NCBI GenBank assembly: GCA_937871985.1
Contig: CALMPB010000174.1
Span: 1 to 9,863 of the forward strand
DNA: 9,863 bases
Reading direction: 5' to 3'
Source: an uncultured Burkholderiaceae bacterium
Lineage (GTDB): Bacteria > Pseudomonadota > Gammaproteobacteria > Burkholderiales > Burkholderiaceae
The first letter of the stretch is position 1. The number at the start of each line of letters is the position of its first letter. Positions 1 to 5,645 of this stretch are shown here, piece by piece. Below the pieces are notes generated by a model. It saw only the letters and a list, made by a program, of their open reading frames with translations, was not told where the DNA came from and searched no databases. The position numbers were made by a program, and so were the translations under genes.

Positions 1-1049
1 GCCATGCCGTCGCGCTGCATCTCGCTCAAAAGCTCGGACTTTATTTTGTGGGCAACCGACGGGCCTCGGTAGACCAGCGCGGTGACAAGCTGTATAAGGG
101 ATGCGCCGTTCTGGATGAATTCGTAAGCCTGGGCGCCGGTGAAGACCCCGCCTGCCCCAATCAATACCAGTCGTCGCCGGTCGATGCGGCGATACCAGGC
201 CCGCAAGCTTTCCAGTGCGGATGTCCGCAGCGGCTTGCCCGTCACCGATCCCAGCGTGGAATGGTGGGGTTCTCCCTGTTGGGCGAAAGGTCGCCGCATG
301 ACGACGCTGAGTGCAATGCCACGGACAAACGGGAAATCGCAGGCGACCCCTGCCAGTTCGTCGATGAGCCGCTCGTCGGTTGTGGCCGTTGTCTTCAGGA
401 AGGTTGGCGGCATCGTGCCAATGTCCGATAGCGCCTGGAGCAAGGCTCTCAGGTTGCCGGCGTTCGAGAACGGCCCGATGGTCGAATTGGGGCATTGCAG
501 GTTGATGGTCAGGTAGTCGGACAGCGGGGCGGTCGATAGCGCGGCCTTCTGCAGTTCGTCGATGACGGCGCAGGCCGAGGACGGGGCTCCTGTGTTGGTT
601 TCGACCAGGCTGACGCCAAGGGGGGCGCCACCGCGATGGTAGCGCCGAAGCCGCGGGACGACGGCGTCTACGCCGTCGTTTGGCACGCCGTAGTTGACGA
701 GCAAGGCCTGTTCCCGCGGTATGCGCAGCAATCGCGGGACATTACGGTTGCCCTTGGAAGGGTTCAACGATACGGAGCCGATCTCGATCGACCCGAAGCC
801 AAGCTGGCCGAGGAAGGGCAGCGCGATTGCATTCTTGTCCATGCCCGCGCCCAGCCCGACGGGGTTGGGAAACTCCAGTCCCGCAATGGAAACGGCGAGC
901 CGCTCGTCCTCCAGGCTCAATGCGCGTTCGATCGTTTTGCCCATGATTCCCGTTCGTGCCAAGGCGCCCGCAATACGCAGGGTGCCCGAGTGGGCGGTCT
1001 CGGGAGGGAAATTGAACAGGATTGGACGTATCGCGCGTTCGTAGATCAT
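1..1049 (-). CDS. Dihydroorotate dehydrogenase-like FMN oxidoreductase (class 2 fold, atypical active site), 3' end cut by window
   Basis: 349 codons are visible; the stop lies beyond the left edge. Class 2 PyrD is about 335-350 residues, so little is missing. The N-terminus (RPILFNFPPETAH, residues 8-20) matches the membrane-associating segment of quinone-linked class 2 enzymes. FMN-barrel landmarks follow: AGMDKN (68-73, Lys72), GFGSIEIGSV (84-93), INLQCPN (182-188), Lys219, GKPL (271-274), GAGG (298-301) and NGASLIQL (314-321). Class 2 enzymes use Ser at the base position of N-x-S-S-P-N; here it is Cys186, as in class 1 enzymes and dihydropyrimidine dehydrogenase. The RMGFNN motif and the Asn-Thr pair that contacts orotate are replaced (NYGVPN at 119-124; Ser-Val at 248-249). 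The start ATG at 1049 has AGGGA 6 nt upstream and overlaps the stop of the upstream flavoprotein gene by 4 bp (ATGA), suggesting translational coupling. I infer a paralogue acting on a related dihydro-heterocycle, not the housekeeping PyrD. The fold is secure; the substrate is unknown. Confidence 0.85.
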   Translation of the reverse strand, partial: MIYERAIRPILFNFPPETAHSGTLRIAGALARTGIMGKTIERALSLEDERLAVSIAGLEFPNPVGLGAGMDKNAIALPFLGQLGFGSIEIGSVSLNPSKGNRNVPRLLRIPREQALLVNYGVPNDGVDAVVPRLRRYHRGGAPLGVSLVETNTGAPSSACAVIDELQKAALSTAPLSDYLTINLQCPNSTIGPFSNAGNLRALLQALSDIGTMPPTFLKTTATTDERLIDELAGVACDFPFVRGIALSVVMRRPFAQQGEPHHSTLGSVTGKPLRTSALESLRAWYRRIDRRRLVLIGAGGVFTGAQAYEFIQNGASLIQLVTALVYRGPSVAHKIKSELLSEMQRDGM

Positions 1050-2608
1050 ATGTCGTCCCTGTGCGTCGCGTTGCGGCCCGCCAGCATGCCTGACGTGAAG
1101 GCCCAACCCAGGCCATGGCCGTGGCCCGTCAAGGTGAATCCTCCCTGGCCGGCGCCTCCCGCCGCGAACAGTCCTGCGATCGGCGAGCCGTCCTCGCGCA
1201 ACACCCGAAGTCGGCCATCGACTTTCAACCCCACCGGCGTCACCAGGATCCACGCGGCGACGGGGCCGAGCGCATAGAAGGGCGCTTGCGCGAGCGGGTG
1301 ATCCGAGCGCTGGCTGTTTGCTTGGGCAACGGTCTTGGGCAGGCTGCCTGAGGGCATGCGTAGAATCTCCGAGAGGGCTTCCAGCGTCTGGGCGGTATGG
1401 AACAGGTCGGGTCTTGCCTTGCGGTAATCGTCCAGGTAGGCGTATGCCACGCCGGGCGCCGTCGAAATAAAGTGAGGCCATTTCGAAAAGACGGTGGCAA
1501 GGCGATGATCGAAGACAAGGTAGCCAAGCCCCTCCGATTGCCGAGCCAGCAACAGGCTGGGGGCTGTACCCTCATTGCCCGACTCCGCTACTTTGCGATC
1601 GTGCCGTCCAACGTCGTTGACGCCGGGCCCGCTGAGCTCATCGGCAAAGCGCTGGCCGCTCAGGTTCACAAGAAGGGCGCCGTTCTGGAATACCCCTCGG
1701 TCAGGGGCGAGCGCCGTCGTCAGGAATTGCAGAACGAAGGGCCTGATCAACGCAGGGGGCGCGTGGGTGATCGCCAGTTTTGCCAGGCGAGCCAATGGGG
1801 CATAGGGTGGAATACGCTGGACGAAGTTTTTCCTGCTTGGAGGCAGGAAACGTATATGGGTGAGGCTGGCGGCGCTGAAGTCCGTTCGTGGGACGATATG
1901 CGCGCCTGCCGCAGCGGCCATTCGATGGCCGTCGCCGGCGCAGACCGGGTTGATGGGCTTGACGCCTTCGAGGCCGGTTGTTACATAAGTGCGGAGCAAT
2001 TCGGCATCTCCCGCCACGTCTCCCGAGGCCAGCACGACGGCGCGCTTTGCGGTAATTGCGAGCTCTCCCTCGGCATCATGCGCTTTGACGCCAAGGACGC
2101 GGCCCTGCTGGCATACCAGGCTATCCACCTGGACGCCAACCATCAGTGCGACAGCATGCTTGCGGCAATATTTTTCAAGATGATAAATGTAAGACCTCGA
2201 GCCCGGGATGACCTGATGCAGCCGCGGCTTCCCATGCGGCGGCTGCGGCATGGGCTGGGTGAATACGACACCAATCGATTCCAGTAGGTCCACCGTCTCG
2301 GCGGCGTGGTTCGTGTAAAGGTTGCGCAATTCGGCGTTGTCATGCAAACCCAGTTGTGTGCAGATCGTGGCCAAATCCTGAGCATGCTCCGCCGGCGAAT
2401 CCACGACCCCATCCTGTCGCTGCAGCCGTGTGCCGGCAGCCATGATGGAACCCACCGACATCGCCGTCGTCCCGCCAAGCGCCGAGTCCTTTTCCAGGAC
2501 GCAAACCTTGCATCCCAGGCGCCCCGCCTCGGCGGCGGCAAGCAAACCCGCACCTCCACCCCCGACGACGACAACGTCGAATACCATTTCGCGCGTTTCC
2601 AATGCCAT
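1046..2608 (-). CDS. FAD-dependent oxidoreductase of the FAD_binding_2 (fumarate reductase / ketosteroid dehydrogenase) superfamily
   Basis: This 520-residue protein starts with a Rossmann nucleotide-binding motif (VVGGGGAG, 14-21), an acidic residue at the end of strand 2 (Glu39) and a GGTTAMS loop (45-51). It ends with the superfamily's FAD-capping signature (GLFAAGGAGQGG, then GHGHGLGWAFTSGMLAGRNA). There is no signal peptide, Tat motif, heme motif or FMN-attachment domain, so it should be cytoplasmic. The HHTMGG block and the NRLGGN Arg region of fumarate reductases are absent (replaced by AAWILVTPVG and GHGHGLG). It is therefore unlikely to reduce fumarate; the Gly-rich tail is closer to 3-ketosteroid dehydrogenase-like members. 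ATG at 2608 is chosen because GAGGGG sits 6 nt upstream. The stop overlaps the next gene by 4 bp, so the two flavoproteins probably work together. The substrate cannot be read from sequence; a steroid-type, tricarballylate-type or heterocycle dehydrogenase are all possible. Confidence 0.85.
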   Translation of the reverse strand: MALETREMVFDVVVVGGGGAGLLAAAEAGRLGCKVCVLEKDSALGGTTAMSVGSIMAAGTRLQRQDGVVDSPAEHAQDLATICTQLGLHDNAELRNLYTNHAAETVDLLESIGVVFTQPMPQPPHGKPRLHQVIPGSRSYIYHLEKYCRKHAVALMVGVQVDSLVCQQGRVLGVKAHDAEGELAITAKRAVVLASGDVAGDAELLRTYVTTGLEGVKPINPVCAGDGHRMAAAAGAHIVPRTDFSAASLTHIRFLPPSRKNFVQRIPPYAPLARLAKLAITHAPPALIRPFVLQFLTTALAPDRGVFQNGALLVNLSGQRFADELSGPGVNDVGRHDRKVAESGNEGTAPSLLLARQSEGLGYLVFDHRLATVFSKWPHFISTAPGVAYAYLDDYRKARPDLFHTAQTLEALSEILRMPSGSLPKTVAQANSQRSDHPLAQAPFYALGPVAAWILVTPVGLKVDGRLRVLREDGSPIAGLFAAGGAGQGGFTLTGHGHGLGWAFTSGMLAGRNATHRDDI

Positions 2609-2629
2609 TCATCGCCCCTCTTGGTGGAG

Positions 2630-2727
2630 TATTTCATTTTTATTGGTGTGTTTGACGGATGCTGCTGGCTTCAGGCTTCATTCCATATCCGCAGGGTGCC
2701 TTCTTGATTCCAATAAAAAGTGAAATA
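2630..2727. repeat. Inverted repeat, 17/18-nt arms
   Basis: TATTTCATTTTTATTGG at 2630-2646 is the reverse complement of CCAATAAAAAGTGAAATA at 2710-2727, except for one missing base. The arms are separated by 63 bp. The right arm is also half of the large dyad centred at 2726/2727, so the half-site occurs three times in this gap. Two sites on one regulator with looping, a leader-RNA stem, or the ends of a small degenerate element could explain it. No target-site duplication is visible next to the arms. Confidence 0.55.
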
Positions 2728-2744
2728 TTTCACTTAAATATTGG
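2710..2744. promoter_or_regulatory. Large dyad-symmetric operator candidate
   Basis: The core AAGTGAAATATTTCACTT (2718-2735) is a perfect 18-bp palindrome. It is flanked by CCAATA (2710-2715) on the left and TATTGG (2739-2744) on the right, which are reverse complements displaced by one base, giving a 35-bp imperfect dyad. It lies about 100-130 bp upstream of the flavoprotein ATG. The symmetry fits a dimeric regulator; the family is unknown, and the divergent LysR protein is only one candidate. Confidence 0.5.
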
Positions 2745-2799
2745 CGCCATGGAAAAAGAGAGCCAATCGAGGTTTATTTAATCAGCTTTCCATGGGCGC
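2744..2799. repeat. Long imperfect inverted repeat between transporter and flavoprotein genes
   Basis: GCGCCATGGAAA (2744-2755) pairs with TTTCCATGGGCGC (2787-2799): 9 contiguous pairs, a one-base bulge, then 3 more G-C pairs, around a 31-nt loop. It lies immediately downstream of the terminator-like hairpin in the direction of transcription. It could stabilise the 3' end of the deaminase-transporter mRNA or be part of the regulatory dyad cluster. Confidence 0.45.
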
Positions 2800-2805
2800 T
2801 ACAAG

Positions 2806-2840
2806 AAAAAATTTTCAGCGCGCCGATTGCGGGCGGCGCG
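2806..2840 (-). terminator. Rho-independent terminator-like hairpin after the MFS transporter gene
   Basis: Read on the minus strand, CGCGCCG (2840-2834) pairs perfectly with CGGCGCG (2825-2819) around an 8-nt loop, starting 1 nt after the TAG stop. A run of six T follows at 2811-2806. The T run begins 7 nt after the stem instead of abutting it, with an AAAA run in between, so efficiency may be partial and some read-through into the flavoprotein genes is possible. Confidence 0.5.
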
Positions 2841-2841
2841 G

Positions 2842-4077
2842 CTACGGTGTCGAAGGCGCGGAACAGATCGTTCGCGGGTTATGCACGATGTCCAAGGGCT
2901 TCATGGCTTTTGCATAGTTCTTCGGCGCAAACCTGATTGCCAGAGCTGTCACTACGCCGACGCAGGCCAAATGCCATGACCAGCCGGGGATATAGCTGCC
3001 GGTGAGATCGTGCAGCGCGGCTACAAGCCAGGCGGGTATTGCCGCGATGATGAATCCGCCGCCCTGCATGAGCGCGGCCAAGGCGCCCGCTTGCGTTGGA
3101 TTGGGTAGATGATCCAGCGCCACGATCAGCAACAGTGCGAAACATCCGCCCAGGCCGGCCCCGAGAATGGCCGCCAGGGCATGGGGAGCCTGGCCGGGCG
3201 CAAACGCCAGGCCGGCGAAACCGATGGCCTGCATGGCCAATGTCAGCCAAATCCAAGGCCGCCGGTCGAGCCGCTTCCTGGCGAGGATCGGCAGCGTTAG
3301 CGCGGCCAGCGCCTGGCTGACCGCCAAGGTCGCCAGCAGGCCCGCGCTGGTGGCGGTACTCCAGCCCTGTTCCTGATAGGCAGGCGCAAGCCAGGTCACG
3401 ACGGACGAATAGCCGCCGTTTACCAAGCCGAAACAAGCCATCAACAACCATGTCCGACGCTGCGCGAAGAGCGTGCGCGCCATGTTGCGGCTGCGGTGCG
3501 CGCGTTCGTCGGCGGGCAGGAACGCAATGGCCAGAATCGTTGCTATAAAGGCAGGCAGCGCGAAAAACGCCAATCCAGCCGCCCAGTTTCCGGTAGCGTC
3601 CGCAACCGCGGGGGAGATCAGCGCGCCCAGGGCGCCGCCGCCCATGAGCATGGCGGAATACAGCCCCATCATGGGGCCGGTATGGTTTGCGAACTCTCGT
3701 TTGACGATGCCCGGAAACAAGGCCTGAACGACCGCGACGCCAAGGCCGATGATCGCGGATGTGGCGACCAGGCTCCATCCGGACCATGCAAGCATCCGCA
3801 AGGCGCAGCCGCCGCATATCACGAGCAAGGCCAGCGTGACCGATCGGCGCGCGCCTATTGCGCTTTCAAGGGCGGGCCCCACGAACGCCAGAACCCCCAT
3901 CAGCAGCATGGGCACCAGCGTCAGCAATGCCATGGCCTGCAACCCCAATCCCGTATGGTCGTGGATGCTGCCCGCAAGCGGCCCGATGCTTGTGATGAAC
4001 GGTCTTAGATTGAGCCCGATGAGGGCCACGGTGGCGATCAGAATGCAATGCCTGAGAACCGGCCTGGTGTTTTTCAT
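2842..4077 (-). CDS. MFS transporter, CynX/NimT family
   Basis: A 411-residue integral inner-membrane protein, the normal length for 12-helix major facilitator proteins. The first helix leads into LNLRPFITSIGPL, followed by LLTLVPMLLMGVLAF and GLGVAVVQALFPGIVKREF. This RP-x-ITSIGP plus LP-x-xVKR-x-F pattern is typical of the CynX/NimT group (cyanate and nitroimidazole-related transport in E. coli). Hydrophobic segments continue to about residue 385 and end in a short soluble tail. The open frame extends 75 codons upstream to 4302, but that extension is Arg-rich and lies entirely inside the deaminase gene. ATG at 4077 has AAAGGA 7 nt upstream and overlaps the deaminase stop (ATGA). Co-translation with a deaminase suggests that it imports, or exports, a nucleobase-like or other small N-containing compound. 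Substrates in this family are poorly known, so specificity is inference. Confidence 0.88.
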   Translation of the reverse strand: MKNTRPVLRHCILIATVALIGLNLRPFITSIGPLAGSIHDHTGLGLQAMALLTLVPMLLMGVLAFVGPALESAIGARRSVTLALLVICGGCALRMLAWSGWSLVATSAIIGLGVAVVQALFPGIVKREFANHTGPMMGLYSAMLMGGGALGALISPAVADATGNWAAGLAFFALPAFIATILAIAFLPADERAHRSRNMARTLFAQRRTWLLMACFGLVNGGYSSVVTWLAPAYQEQGWSTATSAGLLATLAVSQALAALTLPILARKRLDRRPWIWLTLAMQAIGFAGLAFAPGQAPHALAAILGAGLGGCFALLLIVALDHLPNPTQAGALAALMQGGGFIIAAIPAWLVAALHDLTGSYIPGWSWHLACVGVVTALAIRFAPKNYAKAMKPLDIVHNPRTICSAPSTP

Positions 4078-4547
4078 CTCCCCGTCCTTTGCCGGTCTTG
4101 CCAATGCGCGTACAGATCCGCCTGTCCCTCGACGCGCGCCGGAATGTGCCGGATCTTCATGGACTGTTCGTCTAACGGTTTGGCAAGGTCGGCGTAAATC
4201 TCGGCGGTGGACAGGCCGAAGGGGGCGCCGTCTTCGTTGGAGTAGGCATACGTCACCTCCTTGATTCCCGCCAGGCGCATGGCGCCCATGCACATAGGGC
4301 ATGGGTGGCCGCTGGCAAACACGGAGCAGCCGGCGAGCGAGGCCGATCCCAATTCCCGGCTCGCGGCTCGGATGGCCAGCAGTTCGGCATGCGCGGTGGG
4401 GTCGTTCGTCTGCAGGATTTCATTGACCGCCTTGGCGATGATCCTGCTATCTTTGACGATCAGTGCGCCAAAAGGGCGTCCGCCCTTTTCGGCATTGGCG
4501 TAGGCAAGTTGGATGGCTTGCCTGAGAAGATCCATATTCTGTTCCAT
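4074..4547 (-). CDS. Nucleobase/nucleoside deaminase of the cytidine-deaminase-like (zinc) superfamily
   Basis: A 157-residue cytoplasmic zinc hydrolase carrying both catalytic signatures: HAE (His53, catalytic Glu55) and PCPMC (Cys83, Cys86), which together bind zinc and activate water for hydrolytic deamination. The upstream GGRPFGALIVKD (22-33), Asn42 and NDPTAHAE (48-55) resemble small guanine deaminases of the B. subtilis GuaD type (about 156 aa), as does the length. The Cys-Glu preceding PCPMC in typical GuaD is Gly-His here, so guanine specificity is not assured. Cytosine, a modified purine or a triazine-like amine are alternatives. TadA is less likely because of the PCPMC motif and this catabolic context. 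ATG at 4547 has AAAGGA 6 nt upstream; Met5 is a weaker alternative. It is the first gene of a coupled pair with the MFS transporter and is divergent from a LysR gene that probably controls it. Confidence 0.87.
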   Translation of the reverse strand: MEQNMDLLRQAIQLAYANAEKGGRPFGALIVKDSRIIAKAVNEILQTNDPTAHAELLAIRAASRELGSASLAGCSVFASGHPCPMCMGAMRLAGIKEVTYAYSNEDGAPFGLSTAEIYADLAKPLDEQSMKIRHIPARVEGQADLYAHWQDRQRTGR

Positions 4548-4793
4548 TCATCATCCTTTCCAAAACACAGTGCTCGCCGACGGCAAGCAGGGCGCTTGCG
4601 GTTTGTCGATAGCCGTGCGCCTGCGGTCAGGGCCAGCGGCGAGGCCACGCGGCCTCCGGAACAACGAGCATGAAATCAGGATAATCTTTCTAGGGATTAT
4701 TTTGAAATTAAATTATTGGATATAAATTATTAAGAAAATGAATGATATGATGAGAACGATATCATCGGAGTTCGTGTACTAGGCAGCCCAGCC
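4548..4793. promoter_or_regulatory. Divergent promoter/operator region between the deaminase and LysR genes
   Basis: The 246-bp gap is split in two. The deaminase side (about 4560-4670) is GC-rich and holds two hairpin-forming repeats: GCAAGC/GCTTGC (4583-4588 with 4594-4599) and GAGGCC/GGCCTC (4641-4646 with 4651-4656). The LysR side (about 4680-4770) is strongly AT-rich. It has ATAATC-N8-GATTAT (4681-4700), ATGATAT-N10-ATATCAT (4742-4765), a direct repeat AAATTATT (4710-4717, 4724-4731) and -10-like hexamers TATAAA (4721-4726) and TATGAT (4746-4751) on the plus strand. This is the expected place for LysR-type autorepression and activation sites. Exact start points cannot be assigned. Confidence 0.5.
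4681..4700. promoter_or_regulatory. Candidate LysR-type box
   Basis: ATAATC and GATTAT form perfect 6-bp inverted arms with an 8-bp spacer. A T-N11-A frame (T4687, A4699) falls within it, the usual signature of LysR-family recognition sites. It lies 94-113 bp upstream of the LysR start and 134 bp upstream of the deaminase start. This is a pattern match only. Confidence 0.4.
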
Positions 4794-5645
4794 ATGTTTG
4801 ATCTTCGCCTTCTTCGGGCATTTGTGGCCATTGTCGATACCGGCAGCTTCACTGCCGCGGCGGATCGCCTTCACATCACGCAATCGACCATCAGCCAGCA
4901 GCTCGCAAGGCTGGAAGAGTCGGTCGGCCAGCAATTGGTGGATCGCACGGCCAGGCCGATACACGCCACCGTGCCCGGCGAGCGGCTCATCGGCTACGCC
5001 CGGCGCATCCTGATGCTCGGGAACGAAGCGCAAGCGGCGCTGGGCGATCCGGCTGGCGCCCGCTCGATCCGCATCGGCTTGCCCGAAGATATCGTCAGCA
5101 CCGAAATGGCTTCCGTCTTCAAGGCCTGCGCGGAGGCGAACCGCTCGATCCGGCTGGATATCACGACGGGCTTGAGCCGCTCCCTTGCTGAACGCTATCG
5201 GGGAGGCGAATTCGATATCGCCGTCGTCAAGGAGCCTGCCGCGAGCGCGGACTGCTTCGCCGCTTTTCCGGAGGCCATGGCATGGTTTGAAAGTGACGAT
5301 GGCATGCGGGAATGGCGCGATCCGATCCCCCTGGTCGCATTCCCGCCCGATGGGCTTTATCGGGAAACCATGTTCGAGCGCATAGAACGGGAGCGGCGGC
5401 GTTGGTACATTGCCTTTTCAGGCAGCAGCCTCCAAAGTGTTCTTGTGGGGGTGGAGTCGGGCCTGGGGCTGTCGGTGCTTCCCGTGCGGGCCACGAGCGG
5501 GCGCCGCGTGCGCATGTACGACCACTTCGGCATGGAGCCGCCAATGGTCGTTTCCATTTATACCTGGGACAAGGACGGCGTGGCGTTCGAACTGGCCGGA
5601 AAGATGGCGGCCGTCCTTGAAAACCGGCTTATTGCGCGCCAATAG
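4794..5645 (+). CDS. LysR-family transcriptional regulator
   Basis: 283 residues. The N-terminal winged helix-turn-helix is clear (LRLLRAFVAIVDTGSFTAAA at 4-23, LHITQSTISQQLARLEESVG at 26-45, then VDRTARPIHATVPGERLIGYARRIL). The family reads LxxTxSAVSxxIxxLExxLG at this point. A linker helix follows (about 60-85), then the effector-binding domain from about residue 92 (IRIGLPEDIV) to the end, with the late SVLVGVESGLGLSVLP segment. A slightly short effector domain explains the length below the usual 290-310. It is divergent from the deaminase-transporter pair, so by family habit it should autoregulate and activate that pair in response to an inducer. No strong ribosome-binding site precedes ATG 4794 (only AGGCAG nearby), suggesting low expression. 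Its last 17 bp overlap the end of the convergent HbpS-like gene. Confidence 0.9.
   Translation: MFDLRLLRAFVAIVDTGSFTAAADRLHITQSTISQQLARLEESVGQQLVDRTARPIHATVPGERLIGYARRILMLGNEAQAALGDPAGARSIRIGLPEDIVSTEMASVFKACAEANRSIRLDITTGLSRSLAERYRGGEFDIAVVKEPAASADCFAAFPEAMAWFESDDGMREWRDPIPLVAFPPDGLYRETMFERIERERRRWYIAFSGSSLQSVLVGVESGLGLSVLPVRATSGRRVRMYDHFGMEPPMVVSIYTWDKDGVAFELAGKMAAVLENRLIARQ

Larger units (their letters stand above)
2609..2841. promoter_or_regulatory. AT-rich intergenic region with nested inverted repeats, upstream of the flavoprotein operon
   Basis: This 233-bp gap lies between the transporter stop and the flavoprotein start, both read on the minus strand. No coding frame is convincing. 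It contains a terminator-like hairpin next to the transporter stop, a 12/13-nt inverted repeat (2744-2755 with 2787-2799), an 18-bp perfect palindrome (2718-2735) and a 17/18-nt inverted repeat (2630-2646 with 2710-2727). The location implies the promoter and operators of the flavoprotein-dehydrogenase pair. I could not pick out a convincing sigma70 -35/-10 pair. Confidence 0.5.

Noticed and set aside
1397..2287. 296-codon plus-strand open frame opposite the FAD flavoprotein
   Set aside because: No recognisable domain and it mirrors a flavoprotein gene whose motifs run along its length; typical antisense frame in high-GC DNA.
2630..2727. Definite insertion sequence or MITE
   Set aside because: Arms are inverted repeats, but there is no flanking target-site duplication and no second copy in this window; multi-copy status cannot be judged here.
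4078..4302. 75-codon N-terminal extension of the MFS transporter
   Set aside because: It lies wholly inside the deaminase gene in another frame, is Arg-rich with no membrane character, and the ATG at 4077 has a good ribosome-binding site and starts just before the first helix.
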